From positions 28,362 to 92,361 of the forward strand of contig NZ_JAGGPA010000086.1 of NCBI RefSeq assembly GCF_018614035.1: 64,000 nt of DNA, in the 5' to 3' direction. Below the pieces are notes generated by a model. That model was not told the origin of the DNA, ran no database searches, and saw only the letters and a list, made by a program, of their open reading frames with translations. Origin of the DNA: Streptomyces sp. ISL-96 (GTDB lineage: Bacteria > Actinomycetota > Actinomycetes > Streptomycetales > Streptomycetaceae). Positions 15,861 through 25,813 of this stretch are shown in pieces; the first letter of the stretch is position 1; each line of letters starts with the position of its first letter. Made by a program: the position numbers and the translations under genes.

Positions 15861-15899
15861 CCCGAGGTCCGGCGGCATCGCTGCCACCGGACCTCAGGG
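15861..15899. terminator. Bidirectional terminator between convergent genes
   Basis: GAGGTCCGG (15864-15872) and CCGGACCTC (15887-15895), extended outward by CCC/GGG, form a hairpin with a 14-base loop between the ends of the MAB_1171c gene and the ALF-repeat gene. Confidence 0.65.
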
Positions 15900-15918
15900 T
15901 GTTCCGACTCGGCACCGA

Positions 15919-18900
15919 TCAGTGCGCGGTCAGCCGGTTGACGATCGCGCTGAAGCCGTCATATGCGGCGCTCGTGAGCTCCTTGGCGACGTGGGGGATG
16001 TCCTTCGCCAGCGTGGCGATCACCCTCCCCTTCCCGAAGGTGATGAGGCTGAGCCCTGCGACGCCGAGGGAGCTGTAGAACTCCTCGCTGCCGAATCCGT
16101 AGCCCATCCCGGTGTAGAACGCGGTCGCGAAGTCGAAGACGACGGCGGTCACACTCAGGACGAGTGCCACCGTCTCCAGAGCCATGGTGACGGGAAGACC
16201 GACTCCGGTGAAGCCGACGGCCACACCGCCGAGACCGGCCACGATGCTGCCCACGCCGGCGTAGAAGGCCACTTCATGGCTGCGGTGGGCAGCAGCCTTC
16301 CACTCCGACACGGGTACACCCCACCTGACCTCGTCGTGCTCGGAGGCGTCGGCCAGGTTCGTCCTGGCGGCCTCGGCCGCCGCCATCACTTCCGCGGCCA
16401 GCTGGGCCTCTGCCCTGTCCTGCGCCTCCCGCTTGTGCACCGCCTCCAGGCGAGCCTCACCGGCCGCGCCGGCCGCCTCTGCCGCGTTCTTGCCCGCCAG
16501 GATCGCGGAGGCACGGGCCTGAGTCGCCCACGCCTTCGCGTTGGCCGCGGAGGTGATCGCGGTGCGAGCGGACTTGATGGCCTGGTTGGCGGAGAAGTTC
16601 GCCGAGCGGGCGGCGACGCGGGCGGCGACCGCTGCCTGCTTCGCCTGGTCGGCCGAGGCCTGCGCCTTGCGGGCGGACGCTTCGGCCTGGTCCGCGTATG
16701 CGTTCGCCCGCTCAGCGGAGGTGGCGGCTCGAGTGGCCGCCTGCTGCGCCTTCCCTGCCCACAACTCCGCTTCCTCGCCGGCCTTGCGAGCTGTGGCCGC
16801 TGCCTCCTGGGCACGGGCGGCATCCTCCTGCGCCTTGTCGGCGATCCGCGCGGCGGCGGCGATGGCACCCTGCATCGCCGCGACGTGGGTGGCGAAGTCG
16901 TGGTCCAGCTGCGCGGTCTCGTACTGGGCGGAGGCGATGAACTTCCGGCGCATCCAAGCGGGACCCTCGAGAGCCGCTTGGGCATGGGCCTTGGTGTACG
17001 GACCCGCGGTCTGGAGGAGGGCCGCGGTGGCCACCGCGTCGTCCTCCCGCTGCGCCTTCTCGAACGTGACGGCGAGGAACTGGTGCAGCGCCTCGGGCGT
17101 TCCCGCGTCCAGCGCGGCGTTGGCCGCCTCGGTGACCGCGCGGCCGGGCTGCTGGGCCAGCAGGCGCGCGACGATGACGCGGTTGTCCGCCCCCGCCGCC
17201 TGGATGGCACCGGTGCGCAGGAACGTCGCGGCAGCATCGGGATCGCTGCTGTTCAGCGCCGCGGTCGCGGCGAAGGCGACCTTCGAGGGGGAGATCCGGG
17301 CGAGGTGGACGGTGGTCTCCCGGTCGTCCTGCCGTTGTGCGATCTGCCGGTCGCTGTCGACCCAGGCGTGGACGTCCGCGTCCGTACCGGCCAGGGCGAA
17401 CTGGGCAGCCTCCCGGGACCAGACGCCGTGGGAGTCCATGACGGCGAGGGCCGCCTTGCGGCCCAAGTCGGCGGCCGCTGCCAGGTTTCCGGCCCGCAGC
17501 GCCGATTCCGCCTGCGCTACGAGGTTCTTCGTCGCCTGGGAAGTCTGCTCGGCCTGGGCTCGCTTCGCCTCGGTCTCCGCCTTCCAGCGGACCTCGGCCT
17601 GGGCGAAGAGGCGCATTTCCTCGATGGCCCGCTGTACCTCGTGGTCCAGCCGCTGCTGTTCGGCCTCGCGCGCGTCCTTCTCCACCTTGATCGCCTCGAC
17701 GACCGCTGCCGTGGCCTTGTCGGCGGCCAAGGTGGCCTCATTGGCGAACTCGGTGGACTTGTTCGCGTAGTCCACCGCCTGACCGGCGTACGTGACGGCC
17801 CAGTCGCAGGCCTCCGCGGCCTTGATCGCATGGGCGGCCGCACTGTAGGCGGCGTTCCGGGCGTTACGCGCGGCGGTCGCGGCCGCGCTCGCGAGGGCCT
17901 GCGCCGTCCCGGCGGCGTTGGTGGCGATCCGGGCGTTTGTGGTGGCGATCTGTGCCTGACGCGTGGCTTCCGCGGCCTCCGACTGGGCCACACCGGCCGA
18001 GCGCTCCGCGGACCTCTGGGCTGCCTCCGCCGTGGCGGCGGCCTGGCGTGCCGCGCCGGCGGCGTTGGCACCGATGTCGGCGCACTGCTGCGCGGCGTTG
18101 GCGGCCTGCTCGGCCTGGTCCGCTGTGGCCCGGGCCTTGGCGGCGACGTTCCGGGCGAAGACGGCGGCATCCTTGGCCTTGCCGGACAGAGCGGCGTCCT
18201 TGGAGGCGGCGATGGCCGCCCTGTACGCCGTTGACGCGGCGGTGCCCGCGGCGGCTGCCGCCTGGCTCGCGGCCATAGCGGCGTTCGCGGCGCGACGGGA
18301 AGCCTGAATGGCGGCATGGGCGGCGTTGGTGGCCATCCGCGCCGCGTCGGACGCTCCCCTCGCGGCCTCGGCCGCCTTGCGGGCCGCCTGGGCGGCCTTC
18401 ACGACGTCGTTCTCCGCCAGGCGGGCCTCGGCCTCCGCCGTCTCCGCGGCTTGCTTGGCCTTGGCCGCGGCTTCCACGGCCCGGGCGGAGGCCTCTTCGG
18501 CCTGCTTCGTCTTGGATTCGGCTGTCTTGCCCTCGCGTTGGGCGACGGCGAGGAGCTCCTCGATCTTGGACCGCTCCTGGTCGCGGGCGCGGGCGATGTG
18601 CTGGCCGGTGTCGAGGAACCACTCGACATCGGCTTCCGTACCCGACAGCGCCCTGTTGGCGTACTTCTGCACCTCCGGGCCCGCCAGCATCAAGAGCTTG
18701 GAGGCCTCGACGCGCGAGTCCTCCAACCTGGCCGTGAACTGGTCCGTGGTGAGGAACTTCTCCAGCGCGGCCGGGGAGCCGTCGGTGAGGGCGGCGTTGC
18801 CCGCCTTGGTCACGGCCTTCCCACTGGTGGACATCACCGTGACGGTGGCCACTCGCAGGTCCTCCACGTGGGCGGTCTTGAAGCCGCCCGCGAGGAACGC

Positions 18901-19287
18901 GGCGATGGCGGAGTCCCCACCGTTGAGCGCGGCGGTCGCCTCACGACGGGTCCCCTTGCCGGCCACCGCGAGGCTGCTCAGGAGTGCGGCGCGGTTGTCC
19001 ACCGCGGTCTCCGACGCGAGTTTGACGGCCAGGAAGTTCTGCACGTCGGCGTCCGACCCGGTCAGGGCGGCAGCGGCGGCGGCACGAACTGCCTTTCCGC
19101 CCAGCACCCATGCCTTGACGACCTTGGCGCGGTCGGTGTCCGGCAGCAGGAACGGGTCGTCCTGCGGAGGCGCTGTCTCGGCCCAGGCTGCCGTGGGATT
19201 GAGGACGAGGCTGGAGGTGGTGACGACGGCAGCAGTGGCCGCGATGGCGCCGAGAATGCGCCGCCTACTCCAATAAATGGTGTCCAA
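15919..19287 (-). CDS. Large secreted ALF-repeat, alanine-rich coiled-coil protein
   Basis: 1,122 residues. TTG start 19287 follows AAGGA. Residues 1-36 are a signal peptide ending near AWAETA. Then come short ALF-type repeats of about 40-50 residues (pattern R..LL..A-x-G-x-x-V-x-x-A-x-x-AL-x-G-[ST]-x-A-x-x-x-FL), repeated at about 50-230 and again at 640-800. Between and after them lie very long Ala-rich helical stretches (about 235-620 and 800-960). The last 120 residues are hydrophobic and Gly-rich (GLGGVAVGFTGVGLPVTMAL), like a pore or membrane anchor. ALF repeats are known from actinobacterial polymorphic-toxin-like surface proteins; no classical toxin domain is visible. Convergent with the XRE/ImmA operon. 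Confidence 0.8.
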   Translation of the reverse strand: MDTIYWSRRRILGAIAATAAVVTTSSLVLNPTAAWAETAPPQDDPFLLPDTDRAKVVKAWVLGGKAVRAAAAAALTGSDADVQNFLAVKLASETAVDNRAALLSSLAVAGKGTRREATAALNGGDSAIAAFLAGGFKTAHVEDLRVATVTVMSTSGKAVTKAGNAALTDGSPAALEKFLTTDQFTARLEDSRVEASKLLMLAGPEVQKYANRALSGTEADVEWFLDTGQHIARARDQERSKIEELLAVAQREGKTAESKTKQAEEASARAVEAAAKAKQAAETAEAEARLAENDVVKAAQAARKAAEAARGASDAARMATNAAHAAIQASRRAANAAMAASQAAAAAGTAASTAYRAAIAASKDAALSGKAKDAAVFARNVAAKARATADQAEQAANAAQQCADIGANAAGAARQAAATAEAAQRSAERSAGVAQSEAAEATRQAQIATTNARIATNAAGTAQALASAAATAARNARNAAYSAAAHAIKAAEACDWAVTYAGQAVDYANKSTEFANEATLAADKATAAVVEAIKVEKDAREAEQQRLDHEVQRAIEEMRLFAQAEVRWKAETEAKRAQAEQTSQATKNLVAQAESALRAGNLAAAADLGRKAALAVMDSHGVWSREAAQFALAGTDADVHAWVDSDRQIAQRQDDRETTVHLARISPSKVAFAATAALNSSDPDAAATFLRTGAIQAAGADNRVIVARLLAQQPGRAVTEAANAALDAGTPEALHQFLAVTFEKAQREDDAVATAALLQTAGPYTKAHAQAALEGPAWMRRKFIASAQYETAQLDHDFATHVAAMQGAIAAAARIADKAQEDAARAQEAAATARKAGEEAELWAGKAQQAATRAATSAERANAYADQAEASARKAQASADQAKQAAVAARVAARSANFSANQAIKSARTAITSAANAKAWATQARASAILAGKNAAEAAGAAGEARLEAVHKREAQDRAEAQLAAEVMAAAEAARTNLADASEHDEVRWGVPVSEWKAAAHRSHEVAFYAGVGSIVAGLGGVAVGFTGVGLPVTMALETVALVLSVTAVVFDFATAFYTGMGYGFGSEEFYSSLGVAGLSLITFGKGRVIATLAKDIPHVAKELTSAAYDGFSAIVNRLTAH

Positions 19288-19890
19288 AACGGTCCTTCGC
19301 TATCGGCGCATGGCACGCTGCTAAAGAGTGCGGCGGGTCCAGGGCGGCAAGGTGTGAATCGCGTTTCAATCGTCGGACCTTGGAACGCATTGCGAGGTCC
19401 GAGAGGCGCGCAGCATGACCCTACCCGGGACACGCGGCTTTGGCTAGACGGTAGTTGATGAGCAATCAACGACCGTTTATTCAACCCCATCTAGAGGGCT
19501 CGACCGGCTGCCGACCGGTCACTCAAATCGGGCGCAAACCGCCCCGAGTGGCACGTACTCCCTGGTCAGTGTCTATCGCTCCATGTGAGCCACGTCACCT
19601 GCCCAGGGGCTCGCCGACGCCCTTCCGCTGCGCTTGAGCGCACCCGTACGGCGCCTGGTGCACGGACGTCCTCGCGTCGCCGTCAATGCGGGGAATTGAT
19701 TGACAGGCTGTCACGTTCGTTTTGCTGGACTTGATTTCCGCTGCAGGTGTGCGGTTAAGATCCCGGAGGAAGTTGGGGGCTTCCAAGGAGAGATCACCCG
19801 TCTTTGACGCATCTCTTGTTGGTTGGACATGGGCCTTCGCATCCGTATGACACTTCCGGGCAGTGACCGGAACTGAAGACTGGGGTAGGG
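19288..19890. other. Gene-free divergent promoter region
   Basis: 600 bases between the start of the ALF gene and the start of a secreted-protein gene. No credible coding frame. It is AT-richer near 19450-19490 and 19690-19760, including TTGACA at 19700 and TTGATT with TAAGAT near 19730-19762 as possible promoter parts for the plus-strand gene. GTGAGCCACGTCAC at 19585-19598 fits the published Streptomyces Crp consensus shape GTG-N6-G-N-CAC. Confidence 0.45.
19585..19598. promoter_or_regulatory. Possible Crp-type binding site
   Basis: GTGAGCCACGTCAC has the spacing GTG-N6-G-N-CAC. It sits about 300 bases before the next plus-strand gene and 300 bases upstream of the ALF gene, so it could serve either. 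A single 14-base match is weak evidence. Confidence 0.3.
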
Positions 19891-20415
19891 ATGAAGGCAC
19901 GCAAGAATCTCGTCCGCACGGTGGCCGCGGCCACGGCCGCCGGCGCGCTGGCATGGCTGGCGATCACAGGCGCCAACGGTGCCACTGCAGGCGGGGCCGC
20001 CACGGACGCCGCCGCGATGAAGTCCATCGCCGAGGAAGGCCCGGGCTACGCCATCGAGGACTTCGGCTACCCGAACGCCGACAAGATCCTCGCCGAGCAG
20101 AACATCACCCTCAAGCGCGGTGACGGCCACATCCTCCTCGCCGACTGCGCGAGCGCGACCGACCTCCTGGAGGTCTGGTCCCGCGCGAAGGAGAAGATCT
20201 GCTTCCGGGTCACCGGGACCACCGGCTACCTGACCTTGGAGATCCCCTCGGTCTTCGCCGTCAAGGGCAACGACTACTCCGCTCAGGTCGACATGAAGGT
20301 CGGCGCGGAGGAGAAGACGTGGGACGTGAACAAGAATTCCTGGACCGCGGTGGGCGAGAGCGCCGACGAGCAGGGTCGCGAGTTCATGCTCATGGAGATC
20401 CGGACCTCCAAGTAA
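19891..20415 (+). CDS. Small secreted hypothetical protein
   Basis: 174 residues. MKARKNLVRTVAAATAAG followed by a hydrophobic stretch and a cut site near ANGATA makes a clear Sec signal peptide (about 1-31). The mature part has two Cys (ADCASAT, KICFRVTG) that may form a disulfide and alternating beta-strand-like sequence (YLTLEIPSVFAVKG, YSAQVDMKVG). No family recognised. The next gene, 116 bases downstream on the same strand, is also secreted, so they may be co-expressed. The start follows GGGGTAGGG weakly. Confidence 0.8.
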   Translation: MKARKNLVRTVAAATAAGALAWLAITGANGATAGGAATDAAAMKSIAEEGPGYAIEDFGYPNADKILAEQNITLKRGDGHILLADCASATDLLEVWSRAKEKICFRVTGTTGYLTLEIPSVFAVKGNDYSAQVDMKVGAEEKTWDVNKNSWTAVGESADEQGREFMLMEIRTSK

Positions 20416-20531
20416 CGCCTGTACGGCACTGGCAGAGGTCAGCCAGGACCGCCGACAGGAACGGCGTTCGGACGCGCGTCCGGCCGGCACTCGATTGCTT
20501 CCCCACGCACCTGTTCACCGAAGGAAGAACC

Positions 20532-22175
20532 ATGCTCGCACCCCGTCCGCGCCCGGCGCGGATCACCGGTCTGCTCTCCGCCACTGCGGTCGCCGCAGGT
20601 CTGTTCTCGGCCGCCCCCGCCCTTGCGGTAGCCGGTCCGGAGGTTCCGGCCGATCAGTACAAGTCCGTCGTAAAGCTGAACGTCGGCGACGAGGCCAACT
20701 CCCGTGCCTGCACGGCAACCCTGCTCGACGCGAACTGGATCGTCACGGCCGCCAGCTGCTTCGCCGCCACCCCCGGTACGGCGGTCCCGGCGGGCAAGCC
20801 GGCCCTGAAGTCCATCGCCACCCTCGCCGACGGCAAGGCCGTCGAGGTCGTCGACCTCGTGCCCCGCACCGACCGCGACCTGGTCCTGGCCCGCCTGGCC
20901 ACCGCCGCCACCGGCCTTCCGTGGACCAGGTTCGCTCCCGCGGCTCCCGCGGCAGGCACCGACCTCACCGCGGTCGGGTTCGGACGTACGAAGACCGAGT
21001 GGGTCCCCGACAAGCTCCACACGGGCACCTTCACCACCAATGCGTCCGACACCGCCACCGTCAGCGTCACCGGCAAGGGCACCGACGTCCTCTGCAAGGG
21101 CGACACCGGCGGTCCGCTGCTCAACGCGGCCGGCCAGCTCGTCGGCGTCAACAGCCGTTCCTGGCAGGGCGGTTGCCTCGGCACCGCCACCGCCGAAACC
21201 CGCACCGGGGCGATCTCCGCACGGGCCGACAACCTTAGCGCGTGGTCCGCGGAGGTCCGCTCGCTGACCGCCGGCTGGAAGACCGAGGCCGTCGTCCAGG
21301 CCGGCACCTCCCTCTACCAGGGCATCCGCCTGGCAGACGGCGCCTGGACCGGCTTCACCGACGTCCAGTCCAAGGCCGGGAACATCGGCGGCGTCCGCAC
21401 GGCCACCGTCGCCGGGATCAACGGCGACACCCATGTGGTGGCACTCGGCACCAACGGCCGCGTCTACCACACCATCCGCAAGGCGGACGGCACGTGGGGC
21501 ACCTTCGGTGACGTCGGTGGCGAGGCCGGCGTTCTCTCCAACGTGACCCAGCTGTCCGCCGTCTCCACTGGCACCGAGATGCAGTTGGTCGCGGTCTCCA
21601 ACGGCAAGGTCTTCCACACCGTGCGCCGCGCGAACGGCACCTGGGCCCCCTTCGGTGACGTCGCCTCGGTGAGCAGCCCCATGAGCGGCGTGACCTCGAT
21701 CGCCACCGCCAACACCGGCGGCGAGCTCCAGGTCATCGCCATCACCGGCGGCAAGGCCTTCCACACCCTGCGCACTACCGCCGGTCACTGGACCGTCTGG
21801 GGCGACGTCGCCCAGGCCGCGGGCGCGACCGGCCCGATCAGCTCCGTGGCCATGGCGGGCAGCGGCAGCACCGCTCACATCGTCCTCGCCACCGACAACG
21901 GCACCCGCCAGTACCACACCCTCCGTGCGAGCACCGGCGTCTGGGGCACCTTCAAGGAGCTGACCGCCCACCTCGGCGGCATCACCGTCAAGTCGGTGGG
22001 CGCGGGCGGCGTCGACCACGACGTCGAGGTCGCCTTCACCACCAGCGACAACCGGGTGGTGCACACCACCCGCAACAACGTCGCCCGCATCTTTACGAAC
22101 CCGGTGAGCGTACCCACAATCCAGGGCATCGCCGCCACCCCGCTCGGCTCCATCGCCCTCGCCGGCACGCTCTGA
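20532..22175 (+). CDS. Secreted S1-protease homologue with altered catalytic residues and propeller-like repeats
   Basis: 547 residues; ATG 20532 follows AAGGAAG. Signal peptide residues 1-32 (ending ALAVAG). Residues 35-240 have the trypsin fold: CTATLLDANWIVTAASCF and KGDTGGPLLNAAGQLVGV. The expected catalytic TAAHC is TAASC (Ser75) and GDSGGP is GDTGGP (Thr192); the Asp (RTDRDLVLARL, near 116) remains. Residues 260-547 contain about five repeats of the type VFHTVRRANGTWAPFGDV, resembling tachylectin/PLL-type beta-propeller blades that bind sugars. It is probably a non-catalytic binding protein. The Thr might act as a weak nucleophile, but the lost His argues against proteolysis. Confidence 0.85.
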   Translation: MLAPRPRPARITGLLSATAVAAGLFSAAPALAVAGPEVPADQYKSVVKLNVGDEANSRACTATLLDANWIVTAASCFAATPGTAVPAGKPALKSIATLADGKAVEVVDLVPRTDRDLVLARLATAATGLPWTRFAPAAPAAGTDLTAVGFGRTKTEWVPDKLHTGTFTTNASDTATVSVTGKGTDVLCKGDTGGPLLNAAGQLVGVNSRSWQGGCLGTATAETRTGAISARADNLSAWSAEVRSLTAGWKTEAVVQAGTSLYQGIRLADGAWTGFTDVQSKAGNIGGVRTATVAGINGDTHVVALGTNGRVYHTIRKADGTWGTFGDVGGEAGVLSNVTQLSAVSTGTEMQLVAVSNGKVFHTVRRANGTWAPFGDVASVSSPMSGVTSIATANTGGELQVIAITGGKAFHTLRTTAGHWTVWGDVAQAAGATGPISSVAMAGSGSTAHIVLATDNGTRQYHTLRASTGVWGTFKELTAHLGGITVKSVGAGGVDHDVEVAFTTSDNRVVHTTRNNVARIFTNPVSVPTIQGIAATPLGSIALAGTL

Positions 22176-22194
22176 CAGTCCGCCGGTTCTCCAC

Positions 22195-22238
22195 GCCCGC
22201 CCACCCACCCCGTCTGACTTCGGGGGCGGTGGGCGGGC
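22195..22238 (+). terminator. Terminator after the S1-like gene
   Basis: GCCCGCCCACC (22195-22205) and GGTGGGCGGGC (22228-22238) pair, with an inner CCCCG/CGGGG, forming a strong hairpin just after the stop at 22175. Confidence 0.7.
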
Positions 22239-22244
22239 GCAGCC

Positions 22245-25200
22245 ATGGCTGAACTGACCGACCGTGAACAGGCCGTCATGTGCCGGGGCCCGGGGCGGGA
22301 GTTTACTGGGTATCGAGGGCCGTCTGGGTGCCCTACTCGAAGCACCCTTGGACACGCCGATGGCGATTATGCCTGCCCCCGCTGGTGGGCAGGCAGGAGG
22401 AGGTCGATGCCCTCTATGCCGCGGTCGGTGCTGGCCGTGACGTGGTGGTCGTCGGTGTCCCGGGAGTGGGGAAAACACGGCTGACCGGTCAGTTGGGTGA
22501 TCGAGCGGTGTACTTCGAACCCGCCGCTGGACCATCTGCATGACGACCTGCTGCTGACGACACCGGGAGCAGGGGTCGTGGACGATGCTCATGCTCACCC
22601 TGATGCGGTACGTGCCCTGAGGCATGCGCGTCAGCAGACGGGTTCGGCGTTCTCCGTGGTGACGACGACCTGGCCGGACCGGCTTGAGAAAGCGGATGGC
22701 TGCCCGAAGCGGTAGTCGTCGACGTGGGCCTCCTTGAACGGGCGGAGATGAACGTCCTGGTGACGTCCGCAGGGGTCACCGGGCACCGTGTCCGGGCCGC
22801 GGTACTCGATCAGGCGGACGGCCGGCCGGGTTGGGCGCTGGTGTGGTGCGAGTCGCTGGCCCGCGGCAAGGCCGGGACGTCTTCAATGGCAGGGCGCATG
22901 TGGCGCACGTCGAGAGGTACCTTCGCGAGGTGACCTCCTCGCACAGGATGCTGGAAGCGCTCGCCTGCGTGGCCGCGCTGGGGGGCGCATCACCAGAGAC
23001 GCTGTACGCACTCGCACCCTTGGTTGGGGTGGCTCCGGCTGAGCTGTCGGGCATGGTTGAGGGTCTTGCGCACAACGGCCTGGTGGAGTGCCGCGACGAT
23101 ATCTGGCACTTGCAGCCAGCCCTGCGAGCGGCGCTGGTGGCACGCTGGTTCTTCACCACACCAGTTCGACGACCGCGGGCCACGCTGGCGGCAGCCTTCC
23201 CCGACCATGCGCTGAGCCCGGCGTTGGCGGTGATGTCCGCGGCCGAGGTGTCATCTTCCCAACGGGCGCGGGACCAGGCTAAGACGTGGGTCCGATCGCT
23301 GCCAGCCGCCACGTCCTGGGACACCAACACTTTCGCCGTGGCCGCGCGGTACGCACGTCTGGACGCGTCCGCAGCCGAGTTCGCCACCAACGCGGCCTTG
23401 GTCGTCCTGGCGGCTCCCCGGGAACCGGCCCAGGCATACGGGTAGCTGTCGACTGCATCGGTGACGCAGCGGTCCGCCAACTGATCCAGAGCGCACGTCA
23501 GTTCCTGCTGCCTGAAGCGATCGCGGGCCTGCTGGCCTTGGCCGTGAGTGACAGGCGACGCCGCAGCTCCACCCCGGATCATCCGCTGCGGGTGCTCAGC
23601 GACTTGGCCGGTGTCATCGATCCCGACTTCGGCACGTCCCTCGACATCCGTACGCGTCTGCTGCGTGCTGTGCTCGACTGGATCCGCAACTACTGCAGAG
23701 CCGAAGAACAGTGGTGCGTGGCCACCGAAGCTGTGGCCGGCATCTTCAGCGTCGAGGTGTCAGGGAACGGGCAGGACCCCGGCGCGCTGAACACGGTCAC
23801 CGTCGCCCACGGCATCGATGCCGCAGGCAATCTATCCGGCCTGCTCCGCTTGTGGGAGCAAGTAGTACTGCTCTTGACCAGCGATGCGTCCGGCGGTGAC
23901 AAAGTGTCCTGCCTGCCCCGCGCGCTGATCGTGCTACTGGACATGGCGCTGGGATGGGTCCGTCTCGGCCTCAGTCGCCCTCAACAGCCAGACTCCCTCG
24001 ACCAAGCAGACGCAGTATGGTGCCGAGGGAGGCCGCCGCATCCTGGACACCCTCCACCCGCTCCTGCAGCGCAGTGCAGGCACAGCGCTGCGTGCTCACC
24101 GAGCACTCGCCCACATCCGCAGCCGCGCCCGCGCGGCCGGATATGAGCTGCCCGTCTTCGACATCGAGCCCGATCTGCAGTCCTTCTGCGAGTGGGGAGG
24201 CATCGACTTCACAGACGGCTACGAAACCGCTGCTGAGCAGGTTTCCTCCCACGCCGCAGCCTTGGAACAAAGCTGGCGGACCTGGGTCCTGCCGCAGGAG
24301 TGGTCCGCTTCGATGAACTGGCTGAACAGGCACACCTGGTCGGCGACTACGCCGGTCATCTGACGGCCGTCCGCATGGGCGAACTGATGGCCGACCCGGC
24401 TGCCTGGTACCGAGAGGCGGCCGCGTCGGGATGCAGCACGCTGCTGGGCATCGCCTTGACGCAATGGCTCACTACAGACCCCGACGCAGTGCCGCTGGCC
24501 GTGCTGTGTGCAGCCCTGGACGACGCTCGCACCCGGCCGGCTGCTATCAGTGCGGTCCTTGCGCGCGGCGTGGTGGACCGGACGGGGGAGCTGGTGATCG
24601 ACTCGATGGGGGCGGAGGCCACGGCCCGTCTGGATATGCTTTTCCACCGCGAGGCGGATGACGTCATGCATCGGCTGCTCGTCCATGCCGAACCTGCCAT
24701 CGCCGCGAGCGCAGCGGTCAGCTTCGACATGGGCGCACGGGCACGGACCCACCCTGCCCCCTGACTGGCAGGCTGCGTGGCGCAGCGACATTCACAGGGT
24801 GCGGCGATCACTTGGCGCAGCACAACCAGTGGAGAGCGGGCCAGGTACTTGCCTACATCGCCGAGCATGACGCCGACACCTTCGAAGGGTGGTTCTGCCA
24901 GCGGCTGCAGGACTTGATCGCCCAGGGCTGGTATGCCTCCCCTCTTCCTCATGATGGTGAGGTGCGCGCGGAGAAGATCGCTGCGGCCGCTGCCTGGTAC
25001 GACACCTGGTGGGGAGACCGCTCACGCATGCACTCCGAGCTTCTTGAATACTTCACCGCCCTCGCCGACCGTGTCCCAGCGCTGCAGGCGGTGGTGGCGG
25101 CGGGCCGCTCACAGCAGCAGGAGCTGCTCCGCGAGACCGAAGAGCAGGAACGCACAGCACGCGTCCGCGGCGGTGACCACACCGCGCCGTCGGCCTGCCG

Positions 25201-25365
25201 GACAGTCTCATCGAAGCACTCGACCAGCACACCCGCGTCCTGCTGGCAGCCGGAATCGAGTACCGACGCGACGATCTACTGCTGACCCTTTCCCGGCTCC
25301 CTGCCCAGCCTGCTATGCCATGGGAGACTCTTGGCGCTGATCGTGATGGCCGGGCAGAGAGTTGA
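22245..25365 (+). pseudogene. Large P-loop (STAND/AAA-type) NTPase gene broken by many frame changes
   Basis: Coding sequence is good throughout but jumps frame at least eight times. In order: LVGRQEEVDALYAAVGAG with Walker A VVVGVPGVGKTRLTGQ (about 22382-22500); Walker B GVVDDAH (about 22575); WALVWCESLARG; a winged-helix-like part MLEALACVAALGGASPETLY (about 22950); helical repeats such as RLLRAVLDWIRNYCRAEEQW (about 23660) and LTAVRMGELMADPAAWYREA (about 24360); DADTFEGWFCQRLQDLIAQG (about 24870); and DSLIEALDQHTRVLLAAGIE ending at TGA 25363-25365. One original protein of about 1,000 residues is implied. The fold recalls STAND ATPases (LuxR/MalT-like or defence NTPases); the exact family is not recognised. 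Confidence 0.75.
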
Positions 25366-25679
25366 GCGTTCGGTCGCCCCGCCGTGGCAACGGCACGAGA
25401 CAGATCACTGGTCACGAGAGCGTTGGGGGCTTCCCGGTGGCAGAACTGAAGATCCCGGACATCTACTGGGACGACGCGAAGCACGCCGCCTGCGTGAGTT
25501 CGTCGCGGAATCTCTCCGTGCTGCATTAGGTGCTCTCGGGCATCGAGTCGTCACGTGCCCCCAATGCACCTGATGTGTCGTCAGGTAAGTCAGCATCTGA
25601 TCAGCATCAGTCCCCCGAACTCCCGAGGCGGTCTTCCGAAACAGGTGCCTGGTCGGCGGCCTTACAGCAGCCTGGTAGC
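25366..25679. other. Decayed stretch before the panD leaders
   Basis: No intact gene. A possible short remnant starts at GTG 25437 (VAELKIPDIYWDDAKH) and continues in another frame as RRLREFVAESLRAALGALGH up to about 25550, so even this small gene has a frame break. Confidence 0.45.
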
Positions 25680-25735
25680 AGGCAGGGAGCCTGCTCGCGA
25701 GCGTGAACCCATGTTCCGTACGATCTACGAGTCCA
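25680..25735 (+). repeat. Copy B of the panD leader and start
   Basis: AGGCAGGGAGC (25680-25690) followed 31 bases later by an ATG (25711) opening MFRTIYESNG has the same layout as the authentic panD start (AGGCAGGGAGC to ATG, 32 bases; MFRTMFKSKI). The short frame runs only to 25779. It is a second truncated panD 5' end directly in front of the panD promoter. Confidence 0.65.
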
Positions 25736-25741
25736 ACGGGT

Positions 25742-25813
25742 GCCGTTGTACAGTGAAGAACGCCCTTGACCGGCAGTAAGCAGGCAGGGAGCAGACATTT
25801 CGGGAGTTTGTTC
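25742..25813 (+). promoter_or_regulatory. panD promoter/leader (copy C)
   Basis: GCCGTTGTACAGTGAAG contains a -10-like TACAGT; the same place in copy A reads TAGAGT. It is followed by CGCCCTTGACC, AGGCAGGGAGC and CGGGAG before ATG 25814. Conservation with copy A at 12085 supports a functional promoter/leader. Confidence 0.55.
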
